A program made the translations under genes and the position numbers. The notes under the pieces are model-generated. The model saw nothing but the letters and a program-made list of their open reading frames with translations. It was not told where the DNA came from and did no database searches. A stretch of DNA of 15,439 nucleotides from Brevundimonas sp. (GTDB lineage: Bacteria > Pseudomonadota > Alphaproteobacteria > Caulobacterales > Caulobacteraceae), in the NCBI GenBank assembly GCA_020253595.1, contig JADCBH010000348.1:1-15439 (forward strand), given 5' to 3'. Below, piece by piece: positions 1 through 7,373 of this stretch (positions are counted from its first letter, which is position 1; the number at the start of each line of letters is the position of its first letter).

Positions 1-1
1 G

Positions 2-181
2 GTCCGGCGCGCCTGCTTCGTGACTGACGGAAGCCGGTTGATCCTTCCGGCGTTCGGGGCCTTCACGGGGGGGCTGAATGTGCTCGATCGAGCGATCGCG
101 GGCCTGTTCAGTGTGCCGCCGCTGGTCGGCGTGCTGGGGCGCGACCGCGTGCACGCTCTGCCGTGGGACAGTCTGGTCTAG
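2..181 (+). CDS. pdeM: PdeM-like ligase-associated DNA-damage-response endonuclease, 3' end (partial)
   Basis: An open frame enters from the left edge and gives the last 59 residues before a TAG at 179-181. The segment reads ...LILPAFGAFTGGLNVLDRAI... and ends LPWDSLV. The PAFGAFTGGLNV-type stretch followed by a short helix and a G-x-D/R-R-V-x-A tail is what I know from the C-terminus of PdeM, a calcineurin-fold metallophosphoesterase that often sits beside an ATP-dependent DNA ligase and a large Lhr-type helicase. The metal-binding motifs lie upstream of the window, so catalytic competence cannot be judged. The stop codon overlaps the stop of the convergent DUF3429 gene within one CTAG. The family call is from recognition of the C-terminal signature only. 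Confidence 0.72.
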   Translation, partial: VRRACFVTDGSRLILPAFGAFTGGLNVLDRAIAGLFSVPPLVGVLGRDRVHALPWDSLV

Positions 182-600
182 GCCGAGACGACGACCGCGA
201 GGCCGAGCGACAACAGGGCCCCGACCGTTGCCGTAGCGCGCAGTGCCGGATACCAGGCGGGCGGACGTCGCCGATCCCACAGCCACATCAGGGCAAGTCC
301 AGCCGCGAGCAGGCCAAGCCGCAGCGACCCCGGCATCTCCAGCGGCAGCAGCGCCGCCCAGGCCACGAGAGCGGGCAGATTGCTGAGGGTCAGCGTCACC
401 GGATCGGGCGATCCATTCGCCAGCGCCGCGCCCCAGCGGGTGCCACCGAGGAAGGACAGGATCACCGCCCCGTAGGCGATCAGCGCCCCCAGCCAGGCGT
501 CGGCACCCGGGCCGCCCAAGGCGACCATGGCCGCGCAGCCGACGAAGGGAATGAGCCCCGCCAGAGCCAGGGCCCAGGCCGTTGCGCGTCCCCTGTCCAT
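178..600 (-). CDS. DUF3429 domain-containing small integral membrane protein
   Basis: A 140-residue hydrophobic protein with about five predicted membrane segments: roughly residues 8-28, 36-52, 70-86, 91-108 and 120-138. The motif AVILSFLGGTRWG at about 45-57 is the hallmark I associate with DUF3429 (IxFLGGxxWG). Its biochemical role is unknown. The ATG at 600 shares its A with the TGA of the gene upstream (TGATG), which indicates translational coupling. It is the last gene of a TauE-TIGR02186-DUF3429 run. Its TAG stop interlocks with the TAG of the convergent PdeM gene in a palindromic CTAG, so no intergenic space remains for a terminator. Confidence 0.85.
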   Translation of the reverse strand: MDRGRATAWALALAGLIPFVGCAAMVALGGPGADAWLGALIAYGAVILSFLGGTRWGAALANGSPDPVTLTLSNLPALVAWAALLPLEMPGSLRLGLLAAGLALMWLWDRRRPPAWYPALRATATVGALLSLGLAVVVSA

Positions 601-1409
601 CAGCGTCTCCCGAAGATGCGGCTGGCGAGATAGCCGATTCCCGCCGCCAGCAGCACGCAGAGAATGCCGTAGGTCCAGGGACGCCGATGGGCGAACTCAT
701 AGATGTCGCGCTCGAAGCCGACCTTCTCGACCCGGAGCGTCAGGTTCGACACGCCCGCCGGTGCGCCGTCGCGGAACAGCCAGACCTCTGCATGATACTC
801 GCCTGTTGGGGCGGTCGAAGGCAGCTCGACTTCCGCCCGGAACAGGCCCCGGTCCACAAAGGTCACGCCGTCGGGATCGGTGTTGTAGAGGGCGGCGGCT
901 TCCCTCAGCCGGATCACGGCGCGGCGCCAATCCAGGTAGTCCTCGCCCAGTCGGCTGATGACGACGTCGCGCACGCCGTAGCGGGTGACGGTGCGGCTCT
1001 CTTCGGGTGCGTTGATCCGCAGGTGATCCACCCCGACGCCCAGACGGCGCAACTGGCCGAAGCCGGCGATGTCGGACAGCGGCCGCGTCGAGGCGGTCAT
1101 GTAGAAGCCTGGCGCGCCTTCGAACAGGACCGGACGGCTGTTCAGCCAGACGCCGAGGTTGCGGGTCTTCTTCACCAGGCGGACCGGGGCGTCGGGGCCG
1201 CGCACAACAACGACCACGTCGGTCGCATCGTCCGTCGGATTGAAGACCGCGCCGTAGAGGACGATGGAGGCGCCACGGAAGCGGGAATCGACCTCGACCC
1301 GGGCGTCGGTCAGGGCTGCGGCGACGCGCAGCTGATCCAGCGTCTCGACCGAGCGCTCCGGTGCCGGGGCCTCGACTGCAGGCGGTGGCGGGGGGAGCGC
1401 CTGCATCAT
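600..1409 (-). CDS. TIGR02186-type conserved membrane-anchored protein
   Basis: 269 residues. The body has a beta-rich pattern with V-E-V-D-S-R-F-x-G-A (about 39-48), IVLYGAVF (about 49-56) and a V-V-V-R-G-P motif (about 67-72), then a single C-terminal transmembrane helix (about 244-262) followed by RIFGRR. This matches my memory of TIGR02186, a family of about 250-270 residues commonly encoded next to TauE/SafE permeases; its function is not established. Family members usually start with a signal peptide. Here the chosen ATG is followed by a proline-rich stretch (MMQALPPPPPAVEAPAPER) with no hydrophobic core, and the frame upstream shows none either. The ATG overlaps the TauE stop as ATGA, and the TGA overlaps the DUF3429 ATG. 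Confidence 0.82.
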   Translation of the reverse strand: MMQALPPPPPAVEAPAPERSVETLDQLRVAAALTDARVEVDSRFRGASIVLYGAVFNPTDDATDVVVVVRGPDAPVRLVKKTRNLGVWLNSRPVLFEGAPGFYMTASTRPLSDIAGFGQLRRLGVGVDHLRINAPEESRTVTRYGVRDVVISRLGEDYLDWRRAVIRLREAAALYNTDPDGVTFVDRGLFRAEVELPSTAPTGEYHAEVWLFRDGAPAGVSNLTLRVEKVGFERDIYEFAHRRPWTYGILCVLLAAGIGYLASRIFGRR

Positions 1410-2332
1410 CCGTCCGCGATCCCGGGCGCGATCAGGAAGATGTCGGAGGGGCGGACGAAAAGCTCCAGCCCCATCTGGATGCCGACCAGCAGCACGATCA
1501 GACCCAGGGCGGCGCGCAGCACATCGGCCTTGAAACGTCCGGCATAGCGGGCTCCGAGCTGGGCTCCGACGACCCCGCCGAGGAGCAGAAGCGTCGACAG
1601 CACGACATCAACCGTCTGGTTGCGGCCAGCCTGAAGCACGGTCGTGATGGCCGTGGTGATGATGATCTGGAACAGGCTGGTGCCCACCACCACGCCCGCC
1701 TTCATGCGAAGCGCATAGAGCATGGCCGGGACCAGGATGAAGCCGCCGCCGACCCCCATGATGGCCGACAGAATGCCGGCGAAAACGCCGAGCGCCAGGG
1801 GCGGGATGACAGAGATGTACAGGCCCGACTTGGGAAACCGCATCTTCCAAGGCAGTCCGTAAAGCCACAGCGGCCGATGACGCTCCTTATGCGGAACGAT
1901 TTCGCCCCGCACCCGGCGGAGGATCTCCGTCAGGCTCTCGTAGAGCATCAGAAGGCCGATGGCCCCGAGGAAGACGAGGTAGGAGACCGAGACGACCAGG
2001 TCCGCCTGGCCCAGCAGGCGCAGGTAACGGAACAACTCGACCCCGCCGATGGCACCGAGAGCCCCACCGAGCGCCATGATGCCGCCCATGCGGAAGTCGA
2101 CCGCGCCCTGGCCAGAATAGCGGATGACGCCCGAGGTGGAGGAAGCGACGACGTGGCTGGCCTGGCTGGCGACCGCGACCGTCGGCGGGATGCCCATGAA
2201 GACCAGCACCGGAGCCATCAGGAAGCCGCCGCCGATGCCGAACAGGCCCGAGACAAAGCCGACCACCGCCCCCAACAGGATCAGGAGCGGCCAGTTCACC
2301 GAAACCTCGGCGATCGGCAGATAGATCTCCAA
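1406..2332 (-). CDS. TauE/SafE family sulfite/anion exporter-type permease
   Basis: A polytopic membrane protein of 308 residues when started at the TTG at 2332. Two internal repeats each carry the family's glycine signature: GLFGIGGGFLMAP (about residues 29-41) and a second GVGGGFILVPAMLY. TauE/SafE (DUF81) proteins are inner-membrane carriers, proposed to export sulfite or sulfoacetate-like anions; the substrate here is unknown. An open frame runs up to 2542, but that extension is arginine/proline-rich, enters the podJ coding sequence and looks non-native. The TTG gives (M)EIYLPIAEVSVNWP, the usual N-terminus of alphaproteobacterial members, with GAAGG 9 nt upstream. A GTG at 2299 behind GAGG is an alternative. 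It is coupled by ATGA overlap to the TIGR02186 gene. Confidence 0.88.
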   Translation of the reverse strand: MEIYLPIAEVSVNWPLLILLGAVVGFVSGLFGIGGGFLMAPVLVFMGIPPTVAVASQASHVVASSTSGVIRYSGQGAVDFRMGGIMALGGALGAIGGVELFRYLRLLGQADLVVSVSYLVFLGAIGLLMLYESLTEILRRVRGEIVPHKERHRPLWLYGLPWKMRFPKSGLYISVIPPLALGVFAGILSAIMGVGGGFILVPAMLYALRMKAGVVVGTSLFQIIITTAITTVLQAGRNQTVDVVLSTLLLLGGVVGAQLGARYAGRFKADVLRAALGLIVLLVGIQMGLELFVRPSDIFLIAPGIADG

Positions 2333-2429
2333 AGGGGCGGGCCTTCGGCTGGATACGAACGCTAGACGCCGGAAGGCGAGCGCGGGTGTCTTAGCGCCGG
2401 CTGGCCGTCGGGGCCACCCGAAGACCGCG

Positions 2430-5387
2430 TCAGGCGAGCGGTTCGAGCGCGAAGGCCTCGGCCTGGGCGCGAGCGGTCTGACGGGCGGCGGCCGGTATGG
2501 TCGGGCTGAGGCGGTCGACGGCGGCCTGGGCCTGGGGATCACCGGCGCGCGCCGCGATCAGGTACCAGCGATAGGCCTGCGTCAGGTTCGGCGCGATGCC
2601 TTCGTCACCGTTCTCATAGATACGGGCGACGTTGTACTGGCTGTCGACCATGCCGCGATCAGCAGCCTTCTTCAGCCAATCCAGCGCCTCGGGTCGGTTC
2701 CGAGCTCCGCCTACGCCCTCGTAGAGATACATGGCGTAGTTGTGCATGCCTTGCGGAAACTCGCTTTCAGCCGCGCGACGGGCCCACAGACGGCTCTCGG
2801 CCTCATCCACCTCCACACCGGATTCGCCCGTCTGAAAGAGAGCCGACAGCCTCAACTGTGCCTGGGGCTCGCCCATGTTAGCGGCGCGGGTCAGGGTTTC
2901 GACCCCTGCCGGATCGTCGCGATCCAGCTGCTCGATGGCCTGGGCGTACAGGGTCTGGGCTTCGGTAAGGTCGGCCGGTGCCGCATCGATTGGGGCATCG
3001 CCCGAAGGCGTCAGGGCGAGGGCCGCGATAGGCGTCGTCTCGGCCCCGTTCACAGTAGCATTGCGGAACACCTCTTCGACATCGCTGATGTCGTAACCGT
3101 TCAAGCGGCCGAGTGAGATGACGCCCGCAACGACGGCAACGGCAGTCACCGAGGCGATGAAGGCCGTCTTCATCGTGCCGTCGCGGCCCGCCTGCTTGTC
3201 CAGTCGCTCCTGCAGCTTGGACTTGCCGCCTTTCTTCAGGCCGAGCCCGAAGGAGACACGCGGCGCTGCCGGCGCTGCCACCGGTTCCGAGGCATTCATC
3301 GCGGCACGGGCGGCCTGAATGGTGTCCCGCGTCGATGCCGAACGGCCAGCGGCGGCCCCGGCGCTCATGGAGGCGCGAATGCGGCGCGGGTCCACGAACT
3401 CGGTCTCGGCGGCGAACTCGTGCGTGTCTTCGAACAGGCTGTCAGGCTCTGCCGACCGCTCCGCGACATAGGGGGCTGGGCCAGCCTCGAATTCCGCGAT
3501 GGCGTCTAGGGCATCGGCCACATCCGCGCCGCCGAAGCCACCGAAGGGGCTCGCGGCCGGGGCGGCACCGAAAGGCGCGGGCTCGGAGGTGGGCTCGATC
3601 CGGCGCGGCAGGGCGTCGAAGCTGTCCGACGCGGGCGAGGTCTCGTCGATCTGGACCGGGGGCACAGCGGGCGCGGCCGGGAAGGGCTCCATATCCGCCG
3701 ACAGGGGATCGATCGACCAGCCGTCAGCCGGAGCGGCGGCGAAATCCGGATCGGCAGGGAAGGCGGCTGCGCGCCAGTCGGGCTGGGCAAAATCGGCGGC
3801 GCGAGCGGCCGGCTCTGGCAAGGGCTCGGCTCTTGGCGGGGTCGGCTGGGCGAGGCGCTGTTCCAGCGTCTCGCGCGCTTCGGCCAGGAGGGAGGCGGTG
3901 CGTTCCTCCGACAGGCGCATGCGTTCAGCGAGTTCGCCCGAGGCGCGGTCGTAACGCTGCTCGATCCGCTCGGAGCTTTCGCCCAGACGACGGCCGATGT
4001 CCTCCAGCGCCTGGGCCGACTTGCGCTCGGACTGGGCGATGCGGTCGGCCAGGCGATCCGAGATACGGGTGATCTCGGTCCCAAGCTTCTCCAGAGCGAT
4101 GGCGTTCTGGTCTTCCGCACGGGTCAGGCGGTGTTCGATCGCCTGGCCGTAGCGGCCCATGTCGCGCTCGATCTTTTCGGACACCGACTTGGTCAGAGCC
4201 GATTCGAACTTCTCCAGGCGGGCGTCGCCGGCCGTCTCGATCCGGTCGACACGGGTATCGAGGTTCTGGGCGATCCGAAGGACCTCGCGGCCCATGGCTT
4301 CGATGCCCTGGGCCGAGCGCTGTTCCGCGGCGCGGGCCTGTTCGCCGAGCGACTGAACCGCCGCCTCAATACGGCTCATCCGGCCTTCGTGCTCGGCTGT
4401 CTCCAGCCGGCGCATCATCTCTGCGCGGTTGGTCTCGACCTGACGTGACAGGGTCTCGGCCAGCTTTTCGAAGCGGGCGACCTCGCGGGCCCCCTCGGGC
4501 TCCGTGCGGCTCTCGGCGGTGCGCAGACGCTGGTCCAGACCGGCGAAGGCGCGCTCGAGGCTCTTCAACGCCTGGGTGGTCTGGCCCTGGGCGGCGTCCA
4601 GACGGCGGCCCACCTCGGCCAGCAACTCGGTTCCTGTGCCCGATCCGGCGGCTTTCTCGACCGCCTCGACGCGCTGCATCAGGGTCTGGGCCCCGGCGCG
4701 CTGGCGTTCCTCGATGTCGTAGAGGCGGCTGGTCAGGGCGGCGACGGCGGTGTCCGTCTTCTCGAAGACATCCAGACGCTGCCGGGCCTCCTGGAAGCCG
4801 GAGCGCTGACGCTCCTCCATGTCGTAGAGTCGGCCCGCCAGGGTTCCAAGCGCCTGCTCGACCTTGGACAGGGTTTCAGCGGACTTGGGTCCGACCTCGC
4901 GCTCGAAGGCGCGCAGGCGACGGTGACCCTCCTTGAGTTCCTCGGAGATGTCGTCGATGCGGCGCTGATGGACACCGGTCTGCTGGTCCTGGGCCTCCAG
5001 TCGGCGGACGAGGCCGGACACGGCCTGATCGACCCCCTGGATGGCGATGGTCGAGCGACGCTCTGCCGCCTCCAGACGGGCGGCGATGGCGTCGACGGAG
5101 GCGGCGACCCGGTGAAGCGTGTCATCGGTGCTGTCGCGATAGCCGCGCTGAGCCATGTCATAGGCGTCGTCGAGGCGGCGTGACCGGCCACGACGTTCGA
5201 TGGATTCCGAGGCATGGGGGCGGCGCGGCAGGGGCTGGACGCCGTCGTCCTCGTCGCCGTCCTCCATGATCATGGAGTTGAGCCATTCGCCGAGCGTCAT
5301 GCCCGAACGACGCGCCAGGTCCTTGGCGACCTCGCGCGCCTTGGGGTCGATGCCCTTGACGCTCCAAGGCGCTGCGGCTGCGCTCAC
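2430..5387 (-). CDS. podJ: PodJ-like polar localization factor (coiled coil, TM, periplasmic Sel1 repeats)
   Basis: 985 residues. The GTG at 5387 has GGGAG 8 nt upstream. The ATG at 5462 would add 25 unconserved residues without a good Shine-Dalgarno site. The N-terminus has PWSVKGIDPKAREVAKDLAR followed by SGMTLGEWLN, the conserved opening of PodJ homologues. Residues about 80-520 are a long heptad-rich coiled coil with repeated LxxVExALxxLAGRLYDMEERQRxG units. About 525-710 is a Pro/Ala/acidic linker. One transmembrane helix spans about 741-760. The periplasmic part (about 761-985) has Sel1/TPR-like repeats at about 825-955. In Caulobacter PodJ organizes pole assembly and recruits PleC. The C-terminal peptidoglycan-binding domain of C. 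crescentus PodJ is not visible here. GANTC and CtrA-like sites lie upstream. Confidence 0.88.
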   Translation of the reverse strand: MSAAAAPWSVKGIDPKAREVAKDLARRSGMTLGEWLNSMIMEDGDEDDGVQPLPRRPHASESIERRGRSRRLDDAYDMAQRGYRDSTDDTLHRVAASVDAIAARLEAAERRSTIAIQGVDQAVSGLVRRLEAQDQQTGVHQRRIDDISEELKEGHRRLRAFEREVGPKSAETLSKVEQALGTLAGRLYDMEERQRSGFQEARQRLDVFEKTDTAVAALTSRLYDIEERQRAGAQTLMQRVEAVEKAAGSGTGTELLAEVGRRLDAAQGQTTQALKSLERAFAGLDQRLRTAESRTEPEGAREVARFEKLAETLSRQVETNRAEMMRRLETAEHEGRMSRIEAAVQSLGEQARAAEQRSAQGIEAMGREVLRIAQNLDTRVDRIETAGDARLEKFESALTKSVSEKIERDMGRYGQAIEHRLTRAEDQNAIALEKLGTEITRISDRLADRIAQSERKSAQALEDIGRRLGESSERIEQRYDRASGELAERMRLSEERTASLLAEARETLEQRLAQPTPPRAEPLPEPAARAADFAQPDWRAAAFPADPDFAAAPADGWSIDPLSADMEPFPAAPAVPPVQIDETSPASDSFDALPRRIEPTSEPAPFGAAPAASPFGGFGGADVADALDAIAEFEAGPAPYVAERSAEPDSLFEDTHEFAAETEFVDPRRIRASMSAGAAAGRSASTRDTIQAARAAMNASEPVAAPAAPRVSFGLGLKKGGKSKLQERLDKQAGRDGTMKTAFIASVTAVAVVAGVISLGRLNGYDISDVEEVFRNATVNGAETTPIAALALTPSGDAPIDAAPADLTEAQTLYAQAIEQLDRDDPAGVETLTRAANMGEPQAQLRLSALFQTGESGVEVDEAESRLWARRAAESEFPQGMHNYAMYLYEGVGGARNRPEALDWLKKAADRGMVDSQYNVARIYENGDEGIAPNLTQAYRWYLIAARAGDPQAQAAVDRLSPTIPAAARQTARAQAEAFALEPLA

Positions 5388-5594
5388 TGATTCGGCTCCC
5401 GACCCATAGAGGAACGCTAGTCGTCCAGATTCAGGGTGTAAACGGCGTGTTAACCCCAACATCTAGACGGCTGCCCATCTTCCTGTGGACAGCGGCCTCC
5501 CGCTCACTCCTGTGTCGCCGACACATGGTTAACGACGCGTGAAGATTAATCTCTTCGAAAGGGTTTCCTTGCGTCCGGTCGCTCCGATCCGCAC
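5388..5594. promoter_or_regulatory. podJ upstream region with GANTC, CtrA-like and palindromic sites
   Basis: This is the divergent spacer between podJ (minus) and the small membrane-protein gene (plus). Two GANTC sites are present: GATTC at 5389-5393, lying between the podJ Shine-Dalgarno and start codon, and GATTC at 5428-5432. A CtrA-like box, TAAA-N7-TTAA at 5439-5453, differs by one base in one half from TTAA-N7-TTAA. A 15-bp palindrome TGTGTCGCCGACACA (7-bp arms) lies at 5511-5525, followed directly by GTTAAC. In Caulobacter podJ is reported to be controlled by GcrA/CcrM and DnaA. I see no convincing DnaA box (only TGTGGACAG at 5484-5492), and -35/-10 elements cannot be assigned with confidence. 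Confidence 0.55.
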
Positions 5595-5804
5595 ATGGGC
5601 GCCATGAGCCTGACGTTGACCCTGTCCTTGATGATCGCGACGGCTGCGCTGGGCGGCTATGCGGGCTGGCGCGGGGCGCAGCCGGTCAACCTGGCCCGGC
5701 CGCGATTGGTGCCGTGGCGGTTCATCATGCTGCTGTGCGCGGCGTTCGGCTTTTTGCTGCTGGTCCATCTGGCAGCGCTGTTCGGGATCCAGCGGCCGTC
5801 CTGA
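5595..5804 (+). CDS. Small two-helix membrane protein, hypothetical
   Basis: 69 residues with two hydrophobic helices, about 6-25 (LTLTLSLMIATAALGGYAGW) and 42-64 (RFIMLLCAAFGFLLLVHLAA), joined by a basic loop (R-P-R-L-V-P-W-R). The size and two-helix layout with a positively charged loop support a real inner-membrane protein rather than a chance frame, and no better frame overlaps it. I do not recognise a named family. The start could be the ATG at 5595 or the in-frame ATG at 5604 (MSLTLTL...). Neither has a strong Shine-Dalgarno sequence. It diverges from podJ and ends just before the disturbed 5805-7373 region. Confidence 0.6.
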   Translation: MGAMSLTLTLSLMIATAALGGYAGWRGAQPVNLARPRLVPWRFIMLLCAAFGFLLLVHLAALFGIQRPS

Positions 5805-6053
5805 CGCTTTGAGGCTTCAAAGATCGTGGGGTGTGACCCCATCGAACGGATCCACCAAAAAGGCCAGGTTCCAGGGCTGTGGCCGTTCAAGCCCGGCACC
5901 GATCCACGAGTCGCGATGCCCGACCACGGCGCCTAGAACCTCGCACCCGAAGCCTAGGCCAGGCATCATGTCAGAACCGCTTTCTGGGCGTGGATGCGGT
6001 TCTCGGTCTGGTTCCAAAAAGGGGCCCGAGGGCCGACGATGACGGCGTGGGGC
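5805..6053. other. Gene-poor relic region downstream of the protease pseudogene
   Basis: About 250 bp without an intact recognised gene. On the minus strand it begins with a degenerate copy of the argF 3' end (listed separately). After that an open frame of 66 codons (6017-5817) reads partly ...PWNLAFLVDPFDGVTPHDL and ends at 5817. It has no Shine-Dalgarno or family I can name, and its first part lies antisense to nothing but over the argF relic in another frame. It could be a decayed 3' end of a displaced gene. Nothing else is seen. Confidence 0.4.
5957..6046 (-). pseudogene. Degenerate duplicate of the argF 3' end
   Basis: Read on the minus strand, this 90-bp segment aligns without gaps to the last 30 sense codons before the final Asp of argF (7469-7380). 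By my hand count 71 of 90 bases match, including an unbroken 25-bp identity (5982-6006 versus 7405-7429). The translated copy keeps AVI-x-GPR and TENRIHAQKAVL. The Trp codon before CLA has become TGA, and a TAG follows. It has no visible 5' portion and starts within a few bases of the protease pseudogene stop (6054). It is either the scar of a partial argF duplication or of a second carbamoyltransferase gene, or the repeat left by an insertion at the argF end. Confidence 0.75.
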
Positions 6054-7196
6054 TTATCCCCGGTCTCGGGTCCCGGTCGCTGCGCCGACGTCGATCCAAT
6101 CGAACCGCATTCTGTCGAAGTCGATCCGGAATCCGCCCTGACCAAGGGCATCCCAGCCCAGAATCGAGGTCGGGTCAAAGCGCCCACACCCTCTGCGAGG
6201 CGGCGCCAAGCGGGTTTCCAGGCGACCCAGCGACAGGGTGCGATCGTCGAGACCCAGTGTCGCCGACCCCCTGCGGCCCTGAACCGAGGCCGAGCCCCCA
6301 AGGCCTCGAACGCTGATGGTTCCCATATCCGCATCCTGCTGGACCACCAGCCGGGAAGACCTGCGCGCGCCTGTGTCGAGCATGAACATCTCGGGCGCGC
6401 CATCGACCTGCACGGCGGCGAATAGCTGCGCGCCGTCCCAGACCAGATTGGGCGGATCAGCGACGCCCTCATCGTCTGACCCCGACGGGCTTGTGAACGT
6501 CGTCATCCGGTCTCCGCTGAACTCGATCGCGGAGAACGCCCGAATCTGAGGCATGCCTAGAATCGCCTCGATCCGGAAGCCTAACGGAAACTGCAGAGCC
6601 TCATCCGGCAAGACGATGATGATGGCATTGCGAAACCGGGATCCTCCCATCTCGATATCGCCCAGGGTGACCCGCCCGCCGGTGACATGACCGGCCGACC
6701 CCACCAGGCCTGCGTCCCCCAGATCGACAAGGCGAGCGCCACGAGCGAGCGTCTCGCTGATGACAGCGTAGTTCGCCCCGGTATCGACCAGGGCCGACAC
6801 CGCGACGCCGCCGAACACGGCCTCGGTGCGGGGGAAACCCATCAAGCCCCGGGAGGCCCGCAGGGTTTCGCTCTGCACCTCCGCGACCTGTGGCGGCGCG
6901 CCCTCGACATCGACCGAGATATGTCCCAGGGGTCGACCCGCGAGGCCCCCGGCCTCACGGTTCCAGCGCGCGGCCTGCGCGTAGTCTCCGTCCGCCATCG
7001 CCCGGTCCCTCAGTGCGACCATCGCCCCAAGGCGGTTGGGATCGTCCGGCGCGCCGGACGAAACGAAGTCTTCAAGCCGACGGGTGGCCTCGGGAGCATC
7101 GACGGCCGCAGCCTACAGGGCCTCAATCCCGGCCGCGCCTCCGTCGCTGGAGGCCAGCACGCCGCAGACGAAAGGAAGAAGGGCTCCAAGGCTCAT
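6054..7196 (-). pseudogene. Tandem retropepsin-like aspartyl protease, interrupted by an in-frame amber codon
   Basis: A minus-strand reading frame of 381 codons runs from an ATG at 7196 to the TAA at 6056-6054, broken by one TAG at 7115-7113 (codon 28). The ATG has TGAGGA 6 nt upstream and is followed by a hydrophobic start, MSLGALLPFVCGVLAS, resembling a short signal peptide. After the stop the same frame continues with no shift into a conserved body. Two copies of a retropepsin-like domain are visible: DTG at residues 138-140 with a later AILGMPQI, and DTG at 274-276 with SILGWDAL. These fit PF13650/PF13975-type aspartyl proteases, probably periplasmic. An internal ATG at 7022 could yield a 322-residue product lacking the signal. 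A base-calling error or suppression cannot be excluded. It lies 177 bp after argF. Confidence 0.7.
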
Positions 7197-7333
7197 ATCA
7201 AATCCTCAGGCTGCCACGACCCGGATATGGGGGTGGTGGTGGATCAGAACACCGGGCTGCGGGACGATCGGATCGAACCCTCACGCCCACAACGCATGAT
7301 CGCGTCGGTCAAGGCCAAGGATTGATCCCAGAC

Positions 7334-7348
7334 GACCGAGACTCGGTC
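7334..7348. repeat. 15-bp palindrome just downstream of argF
   Basis: GACCGAG-A-CTCGGTC has perfect 7-bp arms around a single base and encloses a GANTC site (7340-7344). It lies about 25 bp beyond the argF stop on the transcribed side. There is no following T-run, so it is not a classical terminator; it could be a hairpin or a dyad binding site. Confidence 0.4.
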
Positions 7349-7373
7349 AACATCGATCTGGCGACGACAGGCC

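Noticed and set aside
582..2365. Long plus-strand open frames of about 320-335 codons opposite the TIGR02186 and TauE genes
   Set aside because: They are antisense to well-recognised genes, have Gln/Asp/His/Arg-rich compositions typical of mirror frames in GC-rich DNA, and lack ribosome-binding sites or family features.
5484..5492. TGTGGACAG as a DnaA box upstream of podJ
   Set aside because: It differs from TGTGGATAA at two positions and stands alone. It is too weak to annotate even though DnaA control of podJ is reported in Caulobacter.
5526..5549. TTAA pair near GTTAACGACGCG as a CtrA box
   Set aside because: The spacing between the TTAA half-sites is 13 bp rather than 7.
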